A stretch of DNA of 7,048 nucleotides from Chloroflexota bacterium. GTDB taxonomy: Bacteria; Chloroflexota; Anaerolineae; J102. Made by a program: the position numbers and the translations under genes. The stretch covers positions 1 to 7,048 of the forward strand of contig JAJRXO010000204.1 of assembly GCA_024276255.1 (NCBI GenBank). Reading direction: 5' to 3'. A model generated the notes under the pieces. The model had not been told where the DNA came from and did no database searches. It saw only the letters and a list, made by a program, of their open reading frames with translations. Below, in pieces: positions 1-6,800 of the stretch (the first letter of the stretch is position 1; each line of letters opens with the position of its first letter).

Positions 1-1791
1 AAGGATGGCGAACCCGACTCGTGCACGGGCTGCCACACGAATGCAGACAAAGCCGGCCTGCAGAAGCTGATCGACAATCGCCAGGCGACGGTGAAAGCCG
101 AGCTGGCGCAGTTGAAGCAACTGGGCGCCGATGCCGGATGCGGCGACTTCGACAGTGGAGCGCCTGCTGACGGCGCGTCGGATGCCTGCAAGACGGCGTT
201 CACGGGCTACAAGATGGTGCACGAAGAGGGCAGCTATGGCATTCACAACTACTACTATGCCAAGGCCATCCTCAAGGCCAGCATTGAGGCGTTGAACGGC
301 CAGGTGTACAGCAAGCCTTACGTGGGTTCGACGACGTGTGCCGCCTGCCACGGCGACAAGTACAGCTCGCTGCAGGAAACGCTGCATCCGTGGAAGGTAC
401 GTCCGAAAGAAGAAGCGACCATCGTGGGCAACTGGCCTGTGGAATGGGACGGAGTGACCTACACGCTGGATGATGTCGATTGGGTGATTGGAGCGCATCC
501 CAAGTGGAAACAGCGCTACATCCACATCGATGACGAAGGCAACTGGCACATTCTGCCCTTCCAATGGAACATCGCCACGCAGGAGTTTGTGGCCTACAAC
601 CACGCCGGTGATTACCGCGACGGTTGTGCGGGCTGCCACACCACGGGTTACGATGTGAACCTGAAGCAGTGGAGTGAGCCCGGCATCACCTGCGAATCGT
701 GTCATGGCCCCGGCCAGGATCACGTGCTCAGCACCGACAAGGCCACCGATCCCAAGATCTACAAGGGTCTGGACTCGGAAGTCTGCGGTTCCTGCCACAC
801 CCGTGGCAAGACCAAAGACGGCCAGTGGGGCTGGCCCGAAGGTTATGTGCCCGGCGGAGATGTGAAGCTCACTGACATTTACGAGGTGACCACATCGGCC
901 GCCAAGTGGTGGTACGACAACCCCGACGATCCCAATGATCCCGGCCATGCCAAGAGCCACCATCAACAGTACCCCGAATGGCTGCGCAGCAAGCACTCGA
1001 TGGCGCTTGACACCATCAAGAACAACTCGCATGCCCAGAACTTCTGCCTGAACTGCCACTCCGAGGACTACCGCCGCGATTCGGCCAATGTCACGGTAGA
1101 GACGGCCCAGAACACCATCGAATGTGTGACCTGCCATGCCACACATGACAAGGGTGTCGATGGCACGTCGCAGTTGGTGAAGCCGCAGTACGAGCTGTGC
1201 ACGCAGTGCCACAACGGCGGGCTGGAAGAAGGCGGCAAATTCACTCCCGGCGACACCTTGCATCATCCCATGAAGGAGATGTACGAGGGCGTGGGTATGC
1301 CCGACATTGCCGACAACCCCAGTCGCCACTTCCAGGCCAGTGATTCGGAGGGCGGCCCGGTATGCTCAAGCTGCCACTTCGCCCGCACTGCCAAGAGCGC
1401 GACCTGGCTTAATTGGGATACCACCGGCACCATCAAGACCGGTGACATCGCCAGCCATCTGCTACTGCCGGTGCTCCCCAAGAACGCCAAGACCGATGAG
1501 CCCACTGCATGCAGCACCTGCCACGATTGGCCCAATGCCACCCTGCAAGGCGTGATCGATGCTCGCCAGTCAGCCACCTCTGCCAAGCTGAATCAGCTCG
1601 GTATGTTGATGGTGCGTCTGACCGGCGTGGACAACGATGACACCAAGTGGGCGCATACGGCCGCCAGCTTCGTGGAGAGTGATGGCAGCACGGGCTTCCA
1701 CAACTCACCCTACGCTCAAGAGATTCTCGACGCAGCGATCAGCAAGCTCGAGGGATACACCTTCCTCTATCTACCAGCTTATCTGCACTAA
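1..1791 (+). CDS. Decaheme (or larger) c-type cytochrome, cytochrome c554/c552-like, 5' partial
   Basis: The frame is open from base 1 to the TAA at 1789-1791, giving 596 residues; the true start and signal peptide lie upstream. Ten CxxCH motifs begin at window residues 8, 113, 209, 231, 262, 349, 375, 400, 455 and 504. The core, about residues 107-490, has hallmarks of cytochrome c554/multiheme families: a first heme after YVGSTTCAACH, a stretch with QRYI and a Leu-Pro before QWN, CAGCHTTGYD, ITCESCHGPG, FCLNCHSEDY, and CSSCH followed by TAKSA and GDIASH. Residues 504-585 look like the C-terminal helical region of NrfA-type nitrite reductases, with GFHNSPYAQEIL, and a related copy lies at 8-100. 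The CxxCK active-site motif of classical NrfA is not seen, so nitrite reduction is not supported. Two non-heme cysteines (47 and 63) could form a disulfide. It is exported by inference, and could be a terminal reductase, an oxidoreductase or a carrier. A terminator separates it from the next gene. Confidence 0.93.
   Translation, partial: KDGEPDSCTGCHTNADKAGLQKLIDNRQATVKAELAQLKQLGADAGCGDFDSGAPADGASDACKTAFTGYKMVHEEGSYGIHNYYYAKAILKASIEALNGQVYSKPYVGSTTCAACHGDKYSSLQETLHPWKVRPKEEATIVGNWPVEWDGVTYTLDDVDWVIGAHPKWKQRYIHIDDEGNWHILPFQWNIATQEFVAYNHAGDYRDGCAGCHTTGYDVNLKQWSEPGITCESCHGPGQDHVLSTDKATDPKIYKGLDSEVCGSCHTRGKTKDGQWGWPEGYVPGGDVKLTDIYEVTTSAAKWWYDNPDDPNDPGHAKSHHQQYPEWLRSKHSMALDTIKNNSHAQNFCLNCHSEDYRRDSANVTVETAQNTIECVTCHATHDKGVDGTSQLVKPQYELCTQCHNGGLEEGGKFTPGDTLHHPMKEMYEGVGMPDIADNPSRHFQASDSEGGPVCSSCHFARTAKSATWLNWDTTGTIKTGDIASHLLLPVLPKNAKTDEPTACSTCHDWPNATLQGVIDARQSATSAKLNQLGMLMVRLTGVDNDDTKWAHTAASFVESDGSTGFHNSPYAQEILDAAISKLEGYTFLYLPAYLH
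22..300 (+). repeat. Flanking heme-helix module, copy 1 of 2, in the decaheme cytochrome
   Basis: Residues 8-100 start at CTGCH, continue through LQKLIDNRQAT into a helical stretch, then GSYGIHNYYYAKAIL, and end ALNG. The same order recurs at 1510-1755 (CSTCH, LQGVIDARQSA, GSTGFHNSPYAQEIL, KLEG). This copy carries an extra loop of roughly ten residues with two cysteines (47 and 63). The GxxGxHNxxYAxxIL signature resembles the end of NrfA-type pentaheme proteins. I infer an internal duplication or a fusion; sequence identity is moderate, so it is old. Confidence 0.75.
1510..1755 (+). repeat. Flanking heme-helix module, copy 2 of 2, in the decaheme cytochrome
   Basis: Residues 504-585 are the C-terminal partner of the module at 22-300. 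Shared positions include the CxxCH, LQ-x-x-ID-x-RQ, GS-x-G-x-HN-x-x-YA-x-x-IL, and a closing Leu-x-Gly. After it the protein ends with an 11-residue aromatic and hydrophobic tail (YTFLYLPAYLH) that has no counterpart after copy 1. Confidence 0.75.
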
Positions 1792-1813
1792 GCTGCCTCG
1801 CTTGTGAATCTCT

Positions 1814-1851
1814 GGGGACGCCCCCGTTTGCTAATGGGGGCGTCCTTCCCT
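1814..1851 (+). terminator. Intrinsic terminator after the decaheme cytochrome gene
   Basis: GGACGCCCCC (1816-1825) pairs perfectly with GGGGGCGTCC (1836-1845). The stem can continue inward through one G-T and two T-A pairs to a TGCT tetraloop (1829-1832), giving 13 base pairs. The 3' side runs into TTCCCTTATTT, which is T-rich but not a pure T run. It sits about 22 bases after the stop codon, so transcription of the first gene probably ends here and the next gene needs its own promoter. Confidence 0.85.
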
Positions 1852-1868
1852 TATTTCATCTACTATTT

Positions 1869-1910
1869 ATGATATTCATCATGTTCTCATATACTCTTGG
1901 GCGCTAAAAT
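1869..1910 (+). promoter_or_regulatory. Putative class II FNR/CRP-type promoter for the 22-heme gene
   Basis: The dyad ATGAT-ATTC-ATCAT lies at 1869-1882. Its core TGAT-N4-ATCA matches the inner bases of the FNR consensus TTGAT-N4-ATCAA, and only the outermost base of each half differs. A TAAAAT -10 candidate lies at 1905-1910. If -7 is base 1910, transcription starts at about 1917 and the dyad centre (1875.5) falls at -41.5, the standard class II activator position. The -35 region (1882-1887, TGTTCT) is poor, as is usual for activator-dependent promoters. The leader would be 90 bases. The regulator itself is not in the window. Confidence 0.4.
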
Positions 1911-1938
1911 GAGTCCAGCGTTCTGTTTCGCCGGTTCA

Positions 1939-1950
1939 GCCAAGCTTGGC
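1939..1950. repeat. Perfect 12-base palindrome in the presumed leader of the 22-heme gene
   Basis: GCCAAGCTTGGC is its own reverse complement and does not extend further on either side. It lies 56 bases before the ATG and about 22 bases after the inferred transcription start, so it could be an operator. A palindrome of this length is expected once or twice by chance in 7 kb, so the functional reading is weak. Confidence 0.3.
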
Positions 1951-2006
1951 CTCGTCAGCAAACCCCTTTAATTCGCCGACCTCATGACGCCGTAACCACA
2001 CCGCTT

Positions 2007-3755
2007 ATGCCTGCATTGCGACACCCCCATCTCAGAATGATTGCCATCTTCACCGTCCTGGTAGCGGTGGGAATCATTCTCAGCACCTGCAACCGGGCTG
2101 CTCCTGCGCCCACACCATCCCCCACGCCTTTCGTAGCCCCCACGCCTCCCCCCGTTGCTGCGGAGGTGGGTCTGGGGCCGGCGCCGGTTGATAGCCTGGA
2201 ATTTGTGCATCAGCCTTTTGGTGATGGTGCCTGTGGCGTTTGTCATGATCTGCAAGGGCCCGATCCCACAAAACTGTGGGGTTCAGTGCAGGCGGTCTGT
2301 CGCGATTGCCACTGGCAAGATGTGCCCTCCGAAAATACCGACCTTTCTTATCCGCACAAACCTTTTCAACAGGGCAACTGTCTCGATTGTCATTTTCCGC
2401 ACGCCGGTGGCCAGCCCAAGTTGCTGAAATCACCGATTACAGAGCTCTGTAACGGATGCCATGAGGATCATCAGCAGACGATCGATCAAGAACATCCCTC
2501 CATGGCTGCTGGGGAATGTAATCTTTGCCATGTGGGGCATGGCTCAGACAATGTCGCTCTTTTACGTCGACCAGTCGCTGAACTCTGCGGCACCTGTCAC
2601 AGCGACCAGATCGATCCGGAGCTCGGCTATCCGGAACATGCCAAAGATCCCGATCTGGTGTGTACCACGTGCCATGATCCCCATGATCCTGTAGCGGTGC
2701 CGGCGGTGATGAGCAAGGCCACGTGCGAGACCTGTCACGACCAGCTACAGGACCCTGATGCCTACAGCACCCCACATACGCCCTACAAGCAAGGGCAATG
2801 CCAGGATTGCCATCCCAGCTTCCACAAAAACCCCGATGCCCCCCTGCTGTTATTCAACCAGGAGCCTACCTGTAACAGTTGCCATGAAGATCACGGTCAG
2901 GTCATCCACCAGACCCATCCCGAGATATCCGCCGGTGAATGTCTGTTGTGTCATGACGGCCATGGCAGCAATCAGCCCAAGTTGCTGATCAAATCCGAGA
3001 GCGATATCTGCCAGAACTGCCACAGCGAGCCCTTTGACGAGAAGCATACCTTCAAAGAACATACCGCTGGCAAGCTACCCGCATGCAGCACCTGCCATTC
3101 GCCCCACCAGCCCCAGACCACGGGCGCTAACGTGGCCGAGGCGTGCACCTCATGCCATGATGATCTGATCAAGAGCAACAGCGCCAGCGTTCACAAGCCG
3201 GTTAGCGACGGTGAATGCAAGGAATGCCATCCCCAGTTCCATGGCACGCAGCCGCAGAAACTGGCTGCCGTGCCTGATGGCATCTGCAGCAGTTGCCATG
3301 AACTCCCGGCGGTCACAGTGTCGCACGATCCGGTGGCCCAGGGCGAATGCGATGTCTGTCATGTTCCACACAGTAGCACCCAGCCGGCCCTGTTGCAGGC
3401 CAGCGCCGCCCGTCTCTGCGGCGAATGTCACGCCCAGCAGGCAGCCAGCTTTAACCATACCGCGCATGCCAGTCAGCTCGAAAGCCAGTGCGCGGCCTGT
3501 CATCAACCCCACGGCGGCGACAACGCAGCCATGCTCAAGGCACGCACCAATACCCTGTGCGAGAGCTGCCACGAGGACTTGCCTCACGGTTTCCATCCCG
3601 TCAGCGGCGTTACTGATCCCTTGCGCAACGAAGAACTCAGTTGCGTCAGTTGTCATAGCCCGCATGGCAGCGACAATGTCGCGGATTTGCGGATCGGCGG
3701 CGACGCCCTGTGCCTGAGCTGCCACAATTTCCGATCTTCAGGCACCGGCAAATAA
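2007..3755 (+). CDS. 22-heme c-type cytochrome, doubled-CxxCH family, probable lipoprotein or membrane-anchored
   Basis: The gene is complete: 582 residues with 22 CxxCH motifs, first at residue 76 and last at 569, about one heme per 26 residues. Motifs come in pairs in which one heme is often followed by PH or GH, then GS and a Leu-Leu, and the next by CHED or CHDD. This is the pattern of predicted CxxCH cytochromes (Doublecyt_CXXCH type). The N-terminus has basic residues, a hydrophobic stretch (11-26) and then LSTC. Cys28 is the only cysteine outside the heme motifs, which favours lipid attachment, although Thr at -1 is atypical for a lipobox. A Pro/Thr/Ser/Ala linker follows (31-52). I count 27 further histidines after residue 60, enough for bis-histidine ligation of all hemes. 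The ATG at 2007 is preferred over that at 2037 because it supplies Arg5 and Arg10 before the hydrophobic core; neither has a clear ribosome binding site. Likely role: outer-surface electron conduit (inference). Confidence 0.95.
   Translation: MPALRHPHLRMIAIFTVLVAVGIILSTCNRAAPAPTPSPTPFVAPTPPPVAAEVGLGPAPVDSLEFVHQPFGDGACGVCHDLQGPDPTKLWGSVQAVCRDCHWQDVPSENTDLSYPHKPFQQGNCLDCHFPHAGGQPKLLKSPITELCNGCHEDHQQTIDQEHPSMAAGECNLCHVGHGSDNVALLRRPVAELCGTCHSDQIDPELGYPEHAKDPDLVCTTCHDPHDPVAVPAVMSKATCETCHDQLQDPDAYSTPHTPYKQGQCQDCHPSFHKNPDAPLLLFNQEPTCNSCHEDHGQVIHQTHPEISAGECLLCHDGHGSNQPKLLIKSESDICQNCHSEPFDEKHTFKEHTAGKLPACSTCHSPHQPQTTGANVAEACTSCHDDLIKSNSASVHKPVSDGECKECHPQFHGTQPQKLAAVPDGICSSCHELPAVTVSHDPVAQGECDVCHVPHSSTQPALLQASAARLCGECHAQQAASFNHTAHASQLESQCAACHQPHGGDNAAMLKARTNTLCESCHEDLPHGFHPVSGVTDPLRNEELSCVSCHSPHGSDNVADLRIGGDALCLSCHNFRSSGTGK
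2358..2777 (+). repeat. Six-heme module 1 of 3 in the 22-heme cytochrome (hemes 3-8)
   Basis: Residues 118-257 begin KPFQQGNCLDCH and end at the PH before the next module. Landmarks shared with the following modules are a start of the form K/T-P-aromatic/V-x-x-G-x-C-x-x-CH, a CNxCHEDH heme (as in module 2), a GECxxCHxxHGS heme, and a closing CETCHD-type heme then PH. The module is about 140 residues. Confidence 0.75.
2778..3194 (+). repeat. Six-heme module 2 of 3 in the 22-heme cytochrome (hemes 9-14)
   Basis: Residues 258-396 begin TPYKQGQCQDCH and end SVH. This is closest to module 1 in its first half: CNSCHEDHGQVIHQTHP against CNGCHEDHQQTIDQEHP, and AGECLLCHDGHGS against AGECNLCHVGHGS. 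Length is about 139 residues, and the heme order is the same as in module 1. Confidence 0.75.
3195..3596 (+). repeat. Six-heme module 3 of 3 in the 22-heme cytochrome (hemes 15-20)
   Basis: Residues 397-530 begin KPVSDGECKECHPQFH, which mirrors the module 2 start (QDCHPSFH). They contain GECDVCHVPHSS in the position of GECLLCHDGHGS, and end at GFH. At about 134 residues this is the most diverged copy: its second heme lacks the EDH that follows it in modules 1 and 2. A final two-heme unit (hemes 21-22) follows and looks like the start of a fourth, truncated module. Confidence 0.7.
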
Positions 3756-3766
3756 CGTCGGCCTGT

Positions 3767-3805
3767 ATCATGCTCCCTGTTCAGGCATTGGCAATGGAAC
3801 ATGAT
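3767..3805. repeat. Imperfect hairpin downstream of the 22-heme gene
   Basis: ATCAT (3767-3771), GTTC (3779-3782) and CATT (3786-3789) can pair with AATG (3793-3796), GAAC (3797-3800) and ATGAT (3801-3805) around a GGC loop, leaving unpaired stretches of 7 and 3 bases on the left arm only. No T run follows, so it is not a convincing terminator. It could be an RNA processing or stability element, or chance. Confidence 0.25.
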
Positions 3806-3844
3806 CCGGGCTCTTGTCTGAATCATTACCTGCTGACTGATTCT

Positions 3845-3857
3845 TCATCACTGATGA
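3845..3857. repeat. Inverted repeat TCATCA-C-TGATGA just before the 31-heme gene
   Basis: Six bases on each side are perfectly complementary around a single C, ending 14 bases before the ATG at 3872. A second, overlapping dyad pairs GAATCAT (3820-3826) with ATGATTC (3854-3860). Either could be an operator or a leader hairpin near the ribosome entry region. The loop is too short for the inner dyad to form a stable RNA hairpin as drawn, so a protein site is more likely if it works at all. Confidence 0.25.
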
Positions 3858-3871
3858 TTCGCAGTTGATCT

Positions 3872-6800
3872 ATGAAACGACTCGTCTTTTTAATCCCCGT
3901 CCTCTTGCTGTTGCTGGTCCTGGGTGTCGGAGCCGACGCTCAACCGGGCGCGCCATTCAATCCCCATGGCAATTACAGCGCGGCCACCAACAATTGCACG
4001 GCCTGTCATCAGCCGCATGTTCAGAACGCGAGCGCTGAGGCGGCTTGCAGCTCCTGCCATCCTGTCATCCAGACGCACGAAGCTCAAAGCTGCGCCACCT
4101 GCCATGATCCGCACGCCCAGACGGATAATGCCGCCCTCGTGCAGCCTGTGATCAATGGCAGACCGGTCACATTTGATGGCCGACATTTCGATGGCAGCGA
4201 CAATGCCATCTGCGAAACCTGTCATACCAGCACGCGTTTTCATAGCAGCAGCGCCACGGCCACCCATTACGAGGATCAGGATTGCACCAACTGTCATCCC
4301 CACAGCAGCGGTTTCCAGCCTGATCCGCAAAGCTGTACGGTGTGCCACGGAGCTCCTCCAGCCAGCGGCGCCCATCTGCGCCATGCCGAAGCCGACATCA
4401 ATCTGCAAAGCTGCACCGACTGTCATCCCAAAGTCAGCAACTGGCGGGACCCCGGACACCGGAATGGTCGAGTCGACATGATCCAGGGAGGCGATCTGGC
4501 CAACACGCGGGTATGCGAAAGCTGCCACGGCAATGCCGAGGGTGTGGCAGCGGCCAAAAGCGCCTGGCGCAGCGGCGATCATATCAGCAACTGCCTGGGC
4601 TGCCACAACAGCGAAAAACCCGGCCAGATCAATGGCCTGGTGGCGCCGGCCGTCGATGCATACTGGTTGAGCAATGGTCATGGTCGGGGTGCCGATCAGG
4701 GCCTGGATCTCGACTGCCAGACCTGTCATAATCCCAGCGCCCCCCATATCGGTCAGAATGATCCCCGGCTGATTGCCCCGGCCAACCAGCTCTGCACCAA
4801 ATGTCATAATGATCCCGCCCGCGTGGGCCCCGATGTCAGCGCTCACGGCAACATCGGCTATGATCTTTCCACCCAGCCGGCCTTTGTCACTGACTGCGAT
4901 ACCTGCCACAATCCACATGGCAGCGCCAATCTGGCGGCCGTGCGGCGTACCATTGCCGGCGCCACCGTCGATTTCTTCAGCCGCACAGGCGACAACAGCT
5001 TTGACGAGCCGGATAACCAGAACAGCGACGATCTCTGCGCCACCTGCCACAGCACCACGCGCCACAATCGTAACCCCAGCAATCGCAGCCAACAGATCCA
5101 TTACGAAGGCGCGGACTGCACCGCCTGCCATAAACACGAAACCGATGGCGATCCCACGACTGCCGACGCGTTCATGCCCCAGGGCTCCTGTCTCGACTGC
5201 CACCAGAGCCAGCAAGACAACGGCGACAACCTGCCTCCGGGCGGTCGCCGGCCAGTGGCGCCCGACTTCAGCCAGCGCAGCCATCATGTACAGGGTGATC
5301 TGGGCGATCAGCAATGTCTGGTATGTCATGATCAGAGCACCCATGGCGACGGCACCATTGATCTGCGCATGCCCGATGGTGGGGCCAGCCTGCGTTTTGT
5401 AACGGCCGAGCAGGCTGATCTCACACCCTTCTGCCAGGCCTGCCACGATGCCAATGGCAGCCAGACGGCCTTTGTGCCCGGCGGCAGCCCGCAGGATCCC
5501 TTCGGCGATGGGGCGAACCTCAGCGCCATGCCTCCTGTGAGCCAGCACAGCAATCGCAACTTCAGCGACGCCCAGGAAGGCGAATTTACCGCCGCCTGCA
5601 ACAGCTGCCACACCGGCCACGGCAGCAGTAACCTGGCCCTGATTCAGACCAAAATCAACGGCAATACCATCAGTTTCAGCGCCCGTAGCGGCGCTAACAG
5701 CTTCGACGATGCTAACAAGGCTGACGCCAACGATCTGTGCGCCACCTGCCATGTGGGTCTGACCAGCCGACATGTTGGCGGTGATCATCGTCCCAGCGGC
5801 GATCTCGACCTGCGGGGCAGTGACTGCACCACCTGCCATCGCCACGACGCCGACAACAATGTGGCCACCCAGGACGGCTTTATGCCCTCGTGCCAGGCCT
5901 GTCACGGCAGCCCGCCGCCACCCGCCGGCAACAGCGACTATCATCTCAACGAAGCCCTTACCCCCCACCAGAAACATGCCGGTGATTACGGCATGGAATG
6001 CAGCACCTGTCATGATCGGCTCGATCCCGCGTATAGCGGCCATGTCACCGCCCCGGCCACGTTCCAGGACGTGTTCTTCAATGATCTCAACCCCAATGGC
6101 TCATACGATCGTCTTAGCCGCACCTGCGCCAATGTGGGCTGCCACAGCAATGGCCAGCCTGCCGATGCCCCCTGGCAGGTGCAGACCCCTGTGTGGGATG
6201 AGAACAGCCGTTTGAGCTGTGCCGGTTGCCATCAGGATCAGTTCAACCTCGATACCGGCAGCCACGCCAAACATCTGTTGTCGCAGTATCGTGATCGCGG
6301 GGCCAATGCCATCGGCTGCTACGAATGTCATGCTGATACAGCTGAAAACGGCCACAACGATGCCATCGCAAACCCCGGCAAGCACGTCAATTTTGTCAAG
6401 GATGTGCGGCTGGATATCTCCGACCTGTGGCAAAGCTCTCTGGTCGGCGCCTATAACCCCGGCGACAGGACCTGCGCCAACAGTCTCTGCCATTCCGATG
6501 GCGCCGCCAGCCGGCAAACGCCGGGCACGCCCATATTTGCCCGACCGAAATGGGGCGATGCCCGCAGTGGATCCTGCGGTTCGTGTCACGCCTATTCGCC
6601 TACCGAGCTGAAAACAGGCGCTCACGCTCGCCACTTCGATGTCAGCGATCAGGGCCCCGGCATTGCGACCTGTGAAACCTGCCATACCAGCGTCAGCTCA
6701 CAATACCATGTGAATGGCCGCGTTGATTTTGCTGACGGCCAGACTCTCTCAAACACCCAGGTCTGCGATAGCTGTCACAGCCCCGGCGGCGCGGTGAACG

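Noticed and set aside
91..93. GTG at 91 as the start of the first gene
   Set aside because: The same frame is open upstream to base 1 and already contains a CTGCH heme motif at 22-36 and the beginning of a conserved module, so 91 is internal.
1..1791. Ammonia-forming nitrite reductase (NrfA)
   Set aside because: The C-terminal helices resemble NrfA, but ten CxxCH motifs, a c554-like core and no visible CxxCK site do not fit the classical pentaheme enzyme.
1867..1895. Alternative promoter: TTATGA (1867-1872) with TATACT (1890-1895), 17-base spacer
   Set aside because: The -10 match is good but the -35 match is only three of six. The TAAAAT arrangement with the dyad at -41.5 explains more of the sequence. 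It is not excluded.
3150..3725. 191-codon antisense open frame
   Set aside because: It is a shadow of the 22-heme gene with the same Ala/Met/Val-rich composition from reversed heme codons. No motif or own promoter is seen.
2200..3750. CRISPR-like or short tandem DNA repeat from the recurring TGCCAT/TGTCAT pattern
   Set aside because: The periodicity comes from Cys-His heme codons at uneven spacing with diverged sequence between. There is no constant repeat and spacer length.
3767..3805. Intrinsic terminator between the 22-heme and 31-heme genes
   Set aside because: The hairpin has two large unpaired stretches and no T-rich tail, so it is listed only as a weak inverted repeat.
3890..6043. 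717-codon antisense open frame
   Set aside because: It lies wholly inside the 31-heme gene. The Cys-His codons TGCCAC and TGTCAT read backwards as GTGGCA and ATGACA, giving many start-like codons and Met/Val/Ala/Gly/Ile-rich low-complexity protein. It has no recognisable domain, whereas the sense frame has 31 heme motifs and a signal peptide.
6101..6685. 194-codon antisense open frame
   Set aside because: It is another reverse shadow of the 31-heme gene with no independent support.
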